Assembly (NCBI RefSeq): GCF_026391055.1
Contig: NZ_JAPLET010000022.1
Span: 124,001 to 188,000 of the forward strand
Direction: 5' to 3'
DNA: 64,000 nt
Source: Spirosoma sp.
GTDB taxonomy: Bacteria; Bacteroidota; Bacteroidia; Cytophagales; Spirosomataceae
Below are positions 43,403 through 52,405 of the stretch, in pieces. Position 1 is the first letter of the stretch. Each line of letters starts with the position of its first letter. A program made the translations under genes and the position numbers. The notes below the pieces were generated by a model. That model saw only the letters and a list, made by a program, of their open reading frames with translations, did no database searches and was not told the DNA's origin.

Positions 43403-43903
43403 CTAGCCGTATTTCTCCTGCCATTCCTTCTTCAGTTTCTTGTACTGGTCATCTTCCCGCGCTTCGAGGTACTTGCCATAAAAGATTCGGGCCGACTCGG
43501 CCTTTACGGGGTCTTCTTCGCGGGGCAACTGGTCACGGCCATGTGCGCCGGACTGCCCTTTTTTATCATTAGGTACAGGGCCGTCATATTTCTGGCCGGT
43601 CTTGTGGTTCGCGTAACGCCTTGACCGGGTGTAGCCCATTTGTAGAAACTTCCTAGCCATGTCCATGCCGATAAAGTCTCCTTTTTCCTTATAATCGAGA
43701 AAGAGCTGGTAAATCTTTTCGGACGATTCACGGGCAATGTCGGGCGTTTTGAATCGCCAGTGGGGCAGGATTTCGTCTTTGTACGGTCGTACAAGCAGTA
43801 CGCCCATTTCTCCCTTGCCAACGCGGTAAAGTTCGGGTTGTTCGCGAAGGTTTAGTGTTCGGTAGTCAAGGTCGTAGTTGAATGCGCGGTTGTTGGCTGG
43901 CAT
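43403..43903 (-). CDS. DUF4385 protein
   Basis: This 166-residue protein matches DUF4385: FNYDLDYRTLNLREQPELY, YRVGKGEMGVLLVRPYKDEI, LPHWRFKTPDIARES and FIGMDMARKFLQMGYTRSRRYANHKTG. The highly charged C-terminus (AREDDQYKKLKKEWQEKYG) is also typical. No signal peptide or membrane span is seen, so it is cytoplasmic. The function of the family is unknown. It may share a transcript with folD. Confidence 0.85.
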   Translation of the reverse strand: MPANNRAFNYDLDYRTLNLREQPELYRVGKGEMGVLLVRPYKDEILPHWRFKTPDIARESSEKIYQLFLDYKEKGDFIGMDMARKFLQMGYTRSRRYANHKTGQKYDGPVPNDKKGQSGAHGRDQLPREEDPVKAESARIFYGKYLEAREDDQYKKLKKEWQEKYG

Positions 43904-44011
43904 ATACGGTCATTTTTGTCGTGCAGTTATAACAAAAAAGAACAGCCAAAGGCTGTAACCGGCTGGTACGATCTGCCTGATTTGCTTAATTTCCCCCAAA
44001 ATTGACAGTCT

Positions 44012-44551
44012 ATGATTTGGTACAACAAACCGGGCATCTGGTCGGAAGAAAAAGACACAGTGTTTATGCGGGTAGCAGGCGGCACAGATTTCTGGCGGGT
44101 GACGCATTACGACTTCATCCGCGATAACGGCCATTTTTACTACCAGGAGGAGAGCGGTGATTTTGTGGCCAGCGTTAAAGTGACGGGGCAATACAAAGCC
44201 CTTTACGATCAGGCTGGCCTTATGCTTCGGCTCGATGAGCAGAACTGGATAAAAACCGGTATCGAGTACGTCGATGAACTCCAGAATGTAAGCGCCGTCG
44301 TAACCCGCCAGTTTTCGGACTGGTCGGTAAGCCCACAGACCCATCACCCGGAATCGATCTACCTGCGCCTGACCCGCCAGGGCGATTCGGTTCGCATTGA
44401 TTACTCCTTTGACGATTTTACCTATCAATTGCTGCGACTGGCCTATTTCCCACCTGACGTTCCGGTACAGATTGGCCTAATGGCAGCCGCCCCCGATGGC
44501 AACGGGTTCGATGTCGCATTTGAACAGTTTGCGGTGCTGGACATATCCTGA
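44012..44551 (+). CDS. DUF1349 protein (concanavalin-like fold)
   Basis: This 179-residue protein matches DUF1349: FWRVTHYDFIRDNGHFYYQEESGDF, VTGQYKALYDQAGLMLRLDEQNWIKTGIEYVD and VSAVVTRQFSDWSV. The family has a beta-sandwich like regulatory YgeL/legume lectin-type folds and is thought to bind sugars or other small ligands, but its role is unknown. It has no signal peptide. Its stop is 8 bases from the convergent stop of the PNPOx-family gene. Confidence 0.85.
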   Translation: MIWYNKPGIWSEEKDTVFMRVAGGTDFWRVTHYDFIRDNGHFYYQEESGDFVASVKVTGQYKALYDQAGLMLRLDEQNWIKTGIEYVDELQNVSAVVTRQFSDWSVSPQTHHPESIYLRLTRQGDSVRIDYSFDDFTYQLLRLAYFPPDVPVQIGLMAAAPDGNGFDVAFEQFAVLDIS

Positions 44552-44559
44552 GTAATGAT

Positions 44560-45216
44560 TCAGGGGGCAAGCCACGCCATTCTTGACTCCGGCTCATACT
44601 GGAATTTCGCCCGTAACTGGCCTTCCCGACTTAGTCGTAAGTAGTCCATCGCTAATACCCGGCATTCGATCACGGCAAAGTTTGACCGACCTGCTTCGCT
44701 TGCTTCGGGTGTTGGCAGACTGGCTCCCAGACCGGGCGGAAAGCCGGGGTAGGGGGTGGGCTGTTCACTGCCCGGCTCCTGCTCAGAAAGGTAATTCTTG
44801 CGGCTGCCAGCGCCAACCGTTTGCCAGTGTTCATCGGCAACGTAATCATTGGTATGCAGGTGCGTTTCGACGGTTAGCCGGAGCTGGGTTCGCAGAGCCT
44901 CGTCCCAGAAGAGTAGCGTAGCGTTCGGGAATGCTTCGAACTGCATCACCTTAGCGGCCCGAACGTCTGTATGAAACCATACGTACTTGCGGTCGGCATC
45001 AACTTTCCGAAGTACCACCGTTCGGGCATCGGCCCCGGTTTCGGTTCGGGAGGCAACAGTCATTGTTTTAAATCCGGGGGCAAGGGGTTTGTCGTTACGC
45101 TCGTCGAGTACAGATGCCAGTTGTTGCCAGCTCGTCTGTTCCAGCTCGGTAAGGGAATGGGTTTGGCCGGGGTAAGGCGTGGATTTAGCTAAAGTCATTC
45201 GAATGGAAGTAGGCAT
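44560..45216 (-). CDS. pyridoxamine 5'-phosphate oxidase-family flavoprotein
   Basis: With the start at 45216 (MPTSIRMTLAKST) it has 218 residues; an ATG at 45294 adds 26 poorly fitting ones. The split-barrel core includes ARTVVLRKVDADRKYVWFHT, DVRAAKVMQFEAFPNATLLFW and QLRLTVETHLH. The tail has RLSREGQLRAKFQYEP. It resembles the alr4036-type branch rather than canonical PdxH. It probably binds FMN; the substrate is unknown. Confidence 0.78.
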   Translation of the reverse strand: MPTSIRMTLAKSTPYPGQTHSLTELEQTSWQQLASVLDERNDKPLAPGFKTMTVASRTETGADARTVVLRKVDADRKYVWFHTDVRAAKVMQFEAFPNATLLFWDEALRTQLRLTVETHLHTNDYVADEHWQTVGAGSRKNYLSEQEPGSEQPTPYPGFPPGLGASLPTPEASEAGRSNFAVIECRVLAMDYLRLSREGQLRAKFQYEPESRMAWLAP

Positions 45217-45368
45217 ATGGGCCGTGTACAGGCTGGTAAACGTGTAGTTCCCTTTATTTGTTTGTACTGGAAAGGTATTGGGAAAATGTTGCAATCGGAT
45301 AACCGGCAGCGGGTTTTATCCGTTTAACGGGTATATTAATTATTGTCTTAAACTCGCTTATCAATCGC

Positions 45369-46127
45369 ATGTGTTTTCATAAATCGCTCAATGTCAAAGC
45401 AGAGGAGCTGGAAGCTCGCTATGAGGCTGTGTTGCCGACAACGGCTAACTTTCAGCCCGTTTATCATGCCAATGCTTACAATTTTCCGGTCTGGCCGATT
45501 GTTACACGGCAAGAGCCGGGAAAACTGCAACTGATTCATTGGGGGCTTATTCCGCGCTGGGCGCGAACGAAAGAGAATGCGGCTGATATTCGCACGAAAA
45601 CGATCAACGCCCGCTCCGAAACTATTTACGAAAAACCTTCTTTTAAATCAGCAGCACAGGCTGGGAAACGCTGCCTGATTCCGGTGACCGGCTTTTTTGA
45701 ATGGTATACTCAGGAGGAGTCCAGTCGGGGTAACAAGAAGTACCCTTTTTACATCTATTCCAGCGATCAGAAAATCAGCTCGATCGCGGGTTTATGGGAC
45801 GAATGGCCCGATCCGGAAACGGGGGAGCTAGTCCCAACCTATACACTTCTCACAACGGAAGCTAACCCGCTTCTGGCCGCGATACACAATACCAAAAAGC
45901 GAATGCCGTGTGTCCTGACTCCCGACGCCGAACATGCCTGGCTGCACGATGATCTGTCGGAAAAAGATGCAGTGGCGTTGTTGGAAAAGCCTTACCCGGC
46001 TAGTAAAATGCATAGCTACAGCATTAGTAAACGCATCACATCCAGAAGCGAATCCAGCGATGCTCCGGAAGTGCTGACACGTACCGAGTATCCTGAATTA
46101 AGTAGTAATCCTCAGTTGTTTAGCTAG
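45369..46127 (+). CDS. yedK: SRAP (SOS response-associated peptidase) family protein
   Basis: This 252-residue protein starts MCFHKSL, with Cys at position 2 as needed for the thiazolidine link to abasic DNA. The other active residues are visible: Asn about 80 in INARSET, Glu about 111 in VTGFFEWY, and His about 173 in AAIHNTKKRMP. SRAP/HMCES proteins shield abasic sites in single-stranded DNA during replication. It is a single gene with its own upstream space. Confidence 0.93.
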   Translation: MCFHKSLNVKAEELEARYEAVLPTTANFQPVYHANAYNFPVWPIVTRQEPGKLQLIHWGLIPRWARTKENAADIRTKTINARSETIYEKPSFKSAAQAGKRCLIPVTGFFEWYTQEESSRGNKKYPFYIYSSDQKISSIAGLWDEWPDPETGELVPTYTLLTTEANPLLAAIHNTKKRMPCVLTPDAEHAWLHDDLSEKDAVALLEKPYPASKMHSYSISKRITSRSESSDAPEVLTRTEYPELSSNPQLFS

Positions 46128-46284
46128 GTAACGGCTCCCGTTTGTCCATCTGTTAACCCGTTTATGTAGAATTAGATTTTATCAGGAGTTTTACAGCGAA
46201 TTTTGCTCCCTAGGGTAATCTAAGTGTGATAATCCCAAGTTGGCACGTTTAATGTGCCATGCAAAATATTGTTTACAACCTGAT

Positions 46285-48927
46285 ATGAAAAAAACAGTAC
46301 TGTCTTTATGTATTTGTTCTGCTTTGTTAACCGCCCCGAAGCTGGTCTGGGCACAATTTCCGGGAATGCCCGGTGGTGCGCAGCCACCAGCCGCTATACC
46401 GGGTACAGCAACAGATAATACGCCCCGTGGAAACGCCAAACTAACCGGTGTCGTAACAGATTCCACAACAGGAAAGCCCGTTGAGTTTGCCAGTATCGCG
46501 CTGATCAATGCGCAAACAAAAAAGCCAATTGACGGAACCGTGGCTGATGAGAAGGGTAAGTTTACCCTGAACAAATTGCCACAGGGCGATTTTCAGCTTT
46601 TGATTTCGTTCGTTGGATACCGCAACAAAACCATCTCCAGCGTTAAGCTCGACCGCAAAGGTGATATCAATCTGGGCGCCATCAAGCTGGGTGCCGATGT
46701 CCGAACGTTGAAAGAGGTAGAAGTGATTGGGCAGGCTTCGCTGGTTGAAGAAAAAGTTGACCGGCTGGTCTATAACGCTGATAAAGACATTACGGCAAAA
46801 GGGGGAGACGCTACAGATGTGATGCGGAAAGTGCCTCTGTTATCCGTCGATCTGGACGGTAACGTTAGTTTGCGGGGAAGCAGCAACGTACGGGTGTTGA
46901 TCAACAACAAACCTTCTACGATTGTGGCTAGCAGCGTGGCCGATGCGCTGAAGCAGATTCCGGCCGACATGATTAAAACTGTGGAGGTCATCACCAGCCC
47001 ATCGGCTAAATATGATGCGGAAGGATCGGCCGGTATCATCAACATCATCACCAAGAAGACAACCTTACAGGGCTTTACGCTGAACGTTGATTCGGGCGTG
47101 GGTAACCGGGGCAGTAACCTGGGTCTGAACGGAAATTTACGGACGGGTAAAATGGGATTCAGCCTGAGCGGTTTTGGTCGGGCGAATTACAATGTTGTCG
47201 GTAAATTTGCCAATACACAGCAGACGTTCGGCAGCAAAGGAACAACAACGACCGACCAGACGGCCAACACCCGCAACCACGGTCTGTTTGGTCAGTACAC
47301 CCTCGGCTGGGACTACGACATCAGCAAGACTAGTTCTATCACAGCCAGCCTGCGGTACGGTGCCCGGAACAATTACCAGAATCAGGATAACTTCCTAACG
47401 CGCACGCTCTCGCCAGGCTCCCTTTTTCCCATTGTGTCGGATCGGAATGTATTGACCAAAGACTTGTCCGGTACGGTCGATGCTAACGTTGATTATACGC
47501 GCACATTTAAGCCACAGCAGGAGTTGAGCGTATCGGCGCAGTTCAGCCGTAACAACCGTAACAATGACTTTACGGCTGATATTATGAGTGCGCCGAATTT
47601 TTCGGACGTTCTGTCCCGTCAGCAGAATCTTAACAACAGCTACAATCAGGAGTCGACCATTCAGGGTGATTATCAAACACCCATCGGGAAGAATCAACTG
47701 CTTGAATTTGGTGGTAAGGGTATTTTCCGGCAGGTTGAGAGTGCCTTTAGCTATAATTATGCCGTTGGTTCGGGAGGTTTTATGACAGATCCGTCCCGTG
47801 CTGCCAACACGCTGAACTATGACCAGAGTATTGGAGCCGGTTATGTTTCGTATACGCTGACGACGAAAAAGAAATATACCTTTAAGGCTGGCACACGCTA
47901 CGAACACACTACCATCAATGCCAGCTACAGCCAGAATCAGCCGGGCGAGCAGGGTGGAACGGCCGGTAAAGACCTGGGAATCCCAAGCTACAGCAATCTG
48001 GTACCGAGTATCAACATATCGAAATCGCTGAAAGGTGGTAAAACAGTTAAACTGGCCTATAACCGCCGGTTGCAGCGGCCGGGTATTCAGTTTCTGAACC
48101 CGAACGTAAACACTTCCAATCCAACCAGCATTACGAGAGGTAACCCGTTGCTGTCGCCCGAATTGACAGACAACCTGGAGTTGAGCACCAGTGCCTACAT
48201 TAAAAGCGTTTACCTGAATGTGTCGTTGTTTGCCCGCCAGACCAACAACTCCATCACGAGCGTTCGGGATACTATCAGGGCGGATGCCAGTTTGGGTGCT
48301 ACGTCAACACTGGCGCAGGCTATTCAAACAAGCTACCTGAACATTGGTCGGGAGTCCGCTTATGGAACGAACGTGTTCGGGAATGCAACACTCTTCTCAA
48401 AGTGGCAGATTGGTGGTGGGTTTGATATGTATTATGCCTACCTGACCAACAACAATGCGGGGTCGGTCTACAATGCTACAAACTCAGGCTGGGTGACCAC
48501 GGGGCGCTTTTTCACAAACCTGACCTTGAAAAATGGCTGGGGTGTGCAGGGTTTCGGGTTCATTCGCGGAAGACAGGTACAGTTGCAGGGGTATCAGGGC
48601 GGCTTTGCCTTCTATAGCATAGGATTCAAAAAAGACCTGAAAGACAAACGGGGTAGCTTTGGTGTTGCAGCTGAGAACTTCCTCAACCATCCGTTCACGG
48701 TTAACTCCGAATCCTCATCTCCCATTTTCGCCCAGTCCAGCACAACAAGTTTGTACAATGCGGGTGTTCGGGTCAACTTCAGCTACAAACTGGGAAAACT
48801 CAGCTTCGACTCACCACAGCGTCAGAAAAAATCGATCAACAACGACGACGTAAAAGGTGGTGAAGGCGGTGGTGGCGAACAACAGCCGCAAGCCGCACCA
48901 GCCGGTGGCGCCCGTCGGCCACGGTAA
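46285..48927 (+). CDS. outer-membrane beta-barrel receptor-like protein (OMP_b-brl_3 type)
   Basis: From ATG 46285 the protein has 880 residues, with a signal peptide ending near VWAQ (about residue 24). A carboxypeptidase-regulatory-like domain follows at about 55-135 (LTGVVTDSTTGKPVEFASIALI). The plug is TonB-like: DVMRKVPLLSVDLDGNVSLRG and VEVITSPSAKYDAEGSAGIINIITKK. A long barrel comes next, then an unusual Gly/Gln/Pro/Ala-rich tail (GGEGGGGEQQPQ). Family members occur widely in Bacteroidota with unknown ligands. A small hairpin TGGCAC/GTGCCA lies at 46240-46258 before the start. Confidence 0.85.
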   Translation: MKKTVLSLCICSALLTAPKLVWAQFPGMPGGAQPPAAIPGTATDNTPRGNAKLTGVVTDSTTGKPVEFASIALINAQTKKPIDGTVADEKGKFTLNKLPQGDFQLLISFVGYRNKTISSVKLDRKGDINLGAIKLGADVRTLKEVEVIGQASLVEEKVDRLVYNADKDITAKGGDATDVMRKVPLLSVDLDGNVSLRGSSNVRVLINNKPSTIVASSVADALKQIPADMIKTVEVITSPSAKYDAEGSAGIINIITKKTTLQGFTLNVDSGVGNRGSNLGLNGNLRTGKMGFSLSGFGRANYNVVGKFANTQQTFGSKGTTTTDQTANTRNHGLFGQYTLGWDYDISKTSSITASLRYGARNNYQNQDNFLTRTLSPGSLFPIVSDRNVLTKDLSGTVDANVDYTRTFKPQQELSVSAQFSRNNRNNDFTADIMSAPNFSDVLSRQQNLNNSYNQESTIQGDYQTPIGKNQLLEFGGKGIFRQVESAFSYNYAVGSGGFMTDPSRAANTLNYDQSIGAGYVSYTLTTKKKYTFKAGTRYEHTTINASYSQNQPGEQGGTAGKDLGIPSYSNLVPSINISKSLKGGKTVKLAYNRRLQRPGIQFLNPNVNTSNPTSITRGNPLLSPELTDNLELSTSAYIKSVYLNVSLFARQTNNSITSVRDTIRADASLGATSTLAQAIQTSYLNIGRESAYGTNVFGNATLFSKWQIGGGFDMYYAYLTNNNAGSVYNATNSGWVTTGRFFTNLTLKNGWGVQGFGFIRGRQVQLQGYQGGFAFYSIGFKKDLKDKRGSFGVAAENFLNHPFTVNSESSSPIFAQSSTTSLYNAGVRVNFSYKLGKLSFDSPQRQKKSINNDDVKGGEGGGGEQQPQAAPAGGARRPR

Positions 48928-48934
48928 AGATAGA

Positions 48935-48980
48935 AAGTCAGCAAGTCAGTAAGCGGCTACGCTTACTGACTTGCTGACTT
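48935..48980. terminator. 20-base-arm hairpin (family D) at a convergent gene end
   Basis: AAGTCAGCAAGTCAGTAAGC (48935-48954) is exactly complementary to 48961-48980 around a six-base loop. It fills the gap between the outer-membrane protein gene (+) and the ROK gene (-), and should end both. The AAGTCAG unit is shared with 40784-40863. Confidence 0.75.
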
Positions 48981-48982
48981 AT

Positions 48983-49903
48983 TTACAACAACGCAGCTCC
49001 AAATACTCCGGCGCTATCGCCTAGTTTTGGTTTCAGGAAGCGCGTGTTGATTTCGCGGCTGTTGAAAACGTATTTTTTAGCCCGCTCGACCCCTTCGGTA
49101 TACAGTAAATCGACATTGCCAACACCACCGCCAAGAACGATGGCATCGGGGTCGAGGATATTGATGATAACAGAAACCGCCCGGCCAAAATACTCAAGCA
49201 TTCGATTGACCGTTTGGCTGGCCACCAGATCGTTTCCTGCCTGATACCGCTCCATGATTTCTTTCATGGTCCGTTCTTCTCCGCTAATCTGCTGGTAATA
49301 CCGTTGCAGCGCCGGGCCTGATATCACCTGCTCGTTACAACCCCGTTTTCCGCAATAGCAGGCGTGCCCGTTTTCTTCCAGAATATTGTGGCCCCATTCG
49401 CCCCCAATACCCTGCAAGCCGTTTAGTACGAAAGGCACACCATCGCGTCCGCGTATTACTACACCACCACCAACGCCGGTACCCATAATCACCCCAAAAA
49501 CGGTTTGGAAATCGGGAACCACATCGGGTACTATTCCCATGGTGGACTCGGCCAGGGCAAAGCAATTGGCGTCGTTGGCAACGGCTACGGGTACATTGAG
49601 CAGGCGGGCCAGATCCTGTTTCATCGGCCGCCCGTTCAGGACTGTCGTATTGCAGTTTTTCATCGTTTGCCGTGCCGGGTCAAACGTGCCTGGTGTTCCG
49701 AAGCCAATACGATCTGGCTGAAGGCCGGTTTCGGCTTTGAGCATATCGATGAGCCGAACAATCTGGCTCATAATATGGTCGTACCCTAAATGAGCCTCTG
49801 TGTCAATACGTTTGCGAATAATGACAGCATCTGGCGAGGGGGCCGATAAAATAACACCTTCTATTTTGGTGCCGCCAAGGTCAATTCCCCAATAATTTTG
49901 CAT
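48983..49903 (-). CDS. ROK-family sugar kinase
   Basis: This 306-residue protein has the ATP motif WGIDLGGTKIEGVIL at the N-terminus, PVAVANDANCFALAES with the catalytic Asp, GTGVGGGVVI, and the zinc-binding ROK signature HNILEENGHACYCGKRGCNEQVISG. It should phosphorylate a hexose such as fructose, glucose or a hexosamine in the cytoplasm. It lacks a DNA-binding domain, so it is a kinase and not a repressor. The gap 49904-50177 holds no gene. Confidence 0.92.
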   Translation of the reverse strand: MQNYWGIDLGGTKIEGVILSAPSPDAVIIRKRIDTEAHLGYDHIMSQIVRLIDMLKAETGLQPDRIGFGTPGTFDPARQTMKNCNTTVLNGRPMKQDLARLLNVPVAVANDANCFALAESTMGIVPDVVPDFQTVFGVIMGTGVGGGVVIRGRDGVPFVLNGLQGIGGEWGHNILEENGHACYCGKRGCNEQVISGPALQRYYQQISGEERTMKEIMERYQAGNDLVASQTVNRMLEYFGRAVSVIINILDPDAIVLGGGVGNVDLLYTEGVERAKKYVFNSREINTRFLKPKLGDSAGVFGAALL

Positions 49904-50177
49904 CTAAAAATCGGTCTGTAAGTCTCAACCAGGGGCAAGACTGTATACGGTTTAGAGTTGTCAAGCGGGAGTATATACGCTGTTCAAGCTTCCCTTTCAT
50001 TGACTATACTGCCCGCAATTTATGAACCTTCGCTCGGATTGCACAACCTGGTAAGTTTAGAAAGAGAAAAGAGCGCGTTTTCCATCCCGTTTTAGAAATT
50101 TCGCTTACCCACATGGAATTTTCGGGCTAAGTGTCCGTCCGACTTAATACCTTGCATTTAAATAGAAACCAGTTATT

Positions 50178-50642
50178 ATGCTAACCACCGGTCAGATTGC
50201 CCCAGAGTTTACCCTTTTCAGCAGCGACAAAAAAGAAGTATCGCTGGCCGATTTTAAGGGAAAGAATGTTGTCATTCTCTTTTTCCCAATGGCTTTTACA
50301 AGCGTTTGCACCGCCGAACTTTGTGAAATGCGCGACAACATCAATGTTTATTCAAATCTAAATGCTGAAATACTCGGCATTTCGGTTGATTCACCCTTTA
50401 CGCTGGCAAAGTTCAAAGAGGAGCAGAATTTACCGTTCCCGCTGCTGTCAGATTTTAACAAAGAAGTTTCACAGGCATATGGTACCTATTACGAAACGTT
50501 CGTGATGAACCTAAAGGGCGTGAGCAAACGCTCCGCTTTCGTGGTCGATAAAGATGGAAACATCCAGTATGCCGAAGTTCTGGAAAGTGCTGGTGATGTG
50601 CCTAATTTCCAGGCCGTACAGGAAACACTTAAAGGAATGTAA
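50178..50642 (+). CDS. peroxiredoxin, Bcp/PrxQ type
   Basis: This 154-residue protein has the peroxidatic Cys about 44 and a second Cys about 49 in AFTSVCTAELCEMRDN, the CxxxxC spacing of atypical two-Cys Bcp enzymes. LGISVDSPFTLAKFKEEQ and FPLLSDFNKEVSQAYG are also typical. It reduces peroxides with thioredoxin in the cytoplasm. An inverted repeat follows its stop. Confidence 0.9.
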   Translation: MLTTGQIAPEFTLFSSDKKEVSLADFKGKNVVILFFPMAFTSVCTAELCEMRDNINVYSNLNAEILGISVDSPFTLAKFKEEQNLPFPLLSDFNKEVSQAYGTYYETFVMNLKGVSKRSAFVVDKDGNIQYAEVLESAGDVPNFQAVQETLKGM

Positions 50643-50651
50643 AATGAATAG

Positions 50652-50702
50652 TGAAGAGTGTAGAGTGCCGAATGCACCATTTAGTCTACTCTACACTCTT
50701 CA
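50652..50702. repeat. inverted repeat between peroxiredoxin and methyltransferase genes
   Basis: TGAAGAGTGTAGAGT (50652-50666) and ACTCTACACTCTTCA (50688-50702) are perfect 15-base arms around a 21-base loop. The element resembles in layout, though not in sequence, the one at 7407-7471. It may end the peroxiredoxin transcript. Confidence 0.65.
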
Positions 50703-50722
50703 TTCTACATGCTTCACGACAA

Positions 50723-51490
50723 ATGGCCTGGTACCACAATTTTTTTCACGGATTGCCGCAAACGGCATGGAAGGCTGCACAAACGGAAGAGCAAACGCAG
50801 CTGGATCTTGAGTTACTCGTTGAAACGCTTGATTTCGGTCCGGGTGATCGTTTGCTGGATATTTTTTGTGGCTACGGCCGACACGCGTTACCTCTGGCCC
50901 GAATGGGTACGTATGTGACGGGAATTGATATTTCCTCCGAGTACATCGCTGAATTACAAGCTTCGGCAAAAGCAGAAAAGCTATCCTTAACGGCTATCGA
51001 AGCCGATTTTATGGCCGTTCCAGAGTCCGAAATTGGAGAGGCTGACGGGTTTGATGCGGGCTATTGTTTAGGGAACAGTTTTAGCTTTTTTGCGCATGCA
51101 GACATGCTGGCCTTTCTGACACGTATTGCCCGCTTTTTGAAGCCGGGGGGGCGCTTTCTGGCGCATTCGGAAATGATTGCTGAATCGGTGTTACCCGATT
51201 ATCAGGCCCGAAACTGGCAACCCATTGGGGATGAAGAGGGCGAACCGCTGTTGTTCCTTGTTGAGAATGAATATGATCCTCTGGAGAGCCGGATTGACTC
51301 ATCCCTTACTTACGTGCAGGCTGGCAAAACCCAGACCCGCAAAGCCGAACATTATGTGTATACCCTGGCTGAACTTTGCCGGTTATTTGACAAGGCCGGT
51401 TTGGACGTTGTTGCCTGTTACGGCACAATTGAAGGAGAGCCCTTTAGCCTGGGAGACGAAGCCGTCTGGATATATGCTCAAAGAAAATAA
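50723..51490 (+). CDS. class I SAM-dependent methyltransferase
   Basis: Starting at ATG 50723 (MAWYHNFFHGLPQTAW) it has 255 residues. The frame from 50651 would translate the inverted repeat and is rejected. The SAM fold shows motif I LLDIFCGYGRHALPLA, the acidic GIDISSEY, LTAIEADFM and GYCLGNSFSFF. The substrate is not evident; members act on small molecules such as quinones or acids. The gap 51491-51716 after it is AT-rich and has no gene. Confidence 0.85.
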   Translation: MAWYHNFFHGLPQTAWKAAQTEEQTQLDLELLVETLDFGPGDRLLDIFCGYGRHALPLARMGTYVTGIDISSEYIAELQASAKAEKLSLTAIEADFMAVPESEIGEADGFDAGYCLGNSFSFFAHADMLAFLTRIARFLKPGGRFLAHSEMIAESVLPDYQARNWQPIGDEEGEPLLFLVENEYDPLESRIDSSLTYVQAGKTQTRKAEHYVYTLAELCRLFDKAGLDVVACYGTIEGEPFSLGDEAVWIYAQRK

Positions 51491-51716
51491 ACATAATATG
51501 TTCTTAAGTGGTAGTTAGTATTAGTAGCCCGTCTGTGACTGGTGTTTACGATTAAGTATAGTTATTGGGAAGGTAAGTTGTTGATAACCAATTTATTATA
51601 TGATATATCGTAGTGTTTATTTAACTTTTTTGAGAAATATTATATTCTTTCCATGTAAATACGTAGTTTTCAGACGGTTTAACACCGTTAACTGACCACT
51701 TAATAACTAAAATTTT

Positions 51717-52310
51717 ATGGAAACTATCGAGCGTAAGCCCCGGAGCCGAGAGCAGGCTCGTTCCGGTATTATTAAAACGGCTAAGGCAATTGCCCGGCAG
51801 GAAGGGTGGCAAGCTGTATCCATTCGAAAGATCGCTGATGCGATCGAGTACAGTGCCCCCATCGTCTACGAATACTTTGATAGTAAAGATATTCTGCTGG
51901 ATGAAATTCGAAACGAAGGTTTCCGGCATTTATATCAGGAGTATGAACGCATTCTGAAACTATATCGTGATCCGGAGAAACGGTTATACGAGATCTCGCT
52001 GGTTCAATGGCAATTTGCCCGCCATCAGCCTGAAATATACCAGGTAATGTACAATATGGACGGTGCATTTTGTACCATCCCGGTTTACCAGTCAGAAACA
52101 ATGCAGGAAGTGAGCCGTCTGGTTCGCGAAGCCATCTTCTCATTTATTCCGAAAGCTGAAGAAAGCATTAAACGCTTACATTTTCAGTGGCTGGCAGTTT
52201 CTCATGGAACAATCATGCTTGCTATGATGCTGAAAGATGAGCGACCACTTGACCAGTCCGAACAGATCTACCAAGAGACTATGCGTCGTTTTGTTCGCGA
52301 ATTAAGGTAA
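51717..52310 (+). CDS. TetR-family transcriptional regulator
   Basis: This 197-residue protein has the TetR helix-turn-helix at about 14-60: IIKTAKAIARQEGWQAVSIRKIADAI and APIVYEYFDSKDILLDEI. The C-terminal ligand domain is variable. It lies 95 bases before an NmrA-like gene on the same strand, with an inverted repeat between them, so it may control itself and that gene. The ligand is unknown. Confidence 0.9.
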   Translation: METIERKPRSREQARSGIIKTAKAIARQEGWQAVSIRKIADAIEYSAPIVYEYFDSKDILLDEIRNEGFRHLYQEYERILKLYRDPEKRLYEISLVQWQFARHQPEIYQVMYNMDGAFCTIPVYQSETMQEVSRLVREAIFSFIPKAEESIKRLHFQWLAVSHGTIMLAMMLKDERPLDQSEQIYQETMRRFVRELR

Positions 52311-52358
52311 TATTTCCCTACTCGGGGTATTGATTGTTTCCATAAAGTGGTTAACACG

Positions 52359-52394
52359 GTAAGATCCACTTTCCTTCAGGAGAGTAGATCTTAC
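52359..52394 (+). promoter_or_regulatory. inverted repeat before the NmrA-like gene, possible TetR operator
   Basis: GTAAGATCCACTTT (52359-52372) and its complement-like AGAGTAGATCTTAC (52381-52394) pair in 12 of 14 positions around eight bases. It ends 11 bases before the start codon at 52406. Overall size fits a TetR site, but an mRNA hairpin is equally possible. Confidence 0.4.
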
Positions 52395-52405
52395 TACTTA
52401 CGGAT

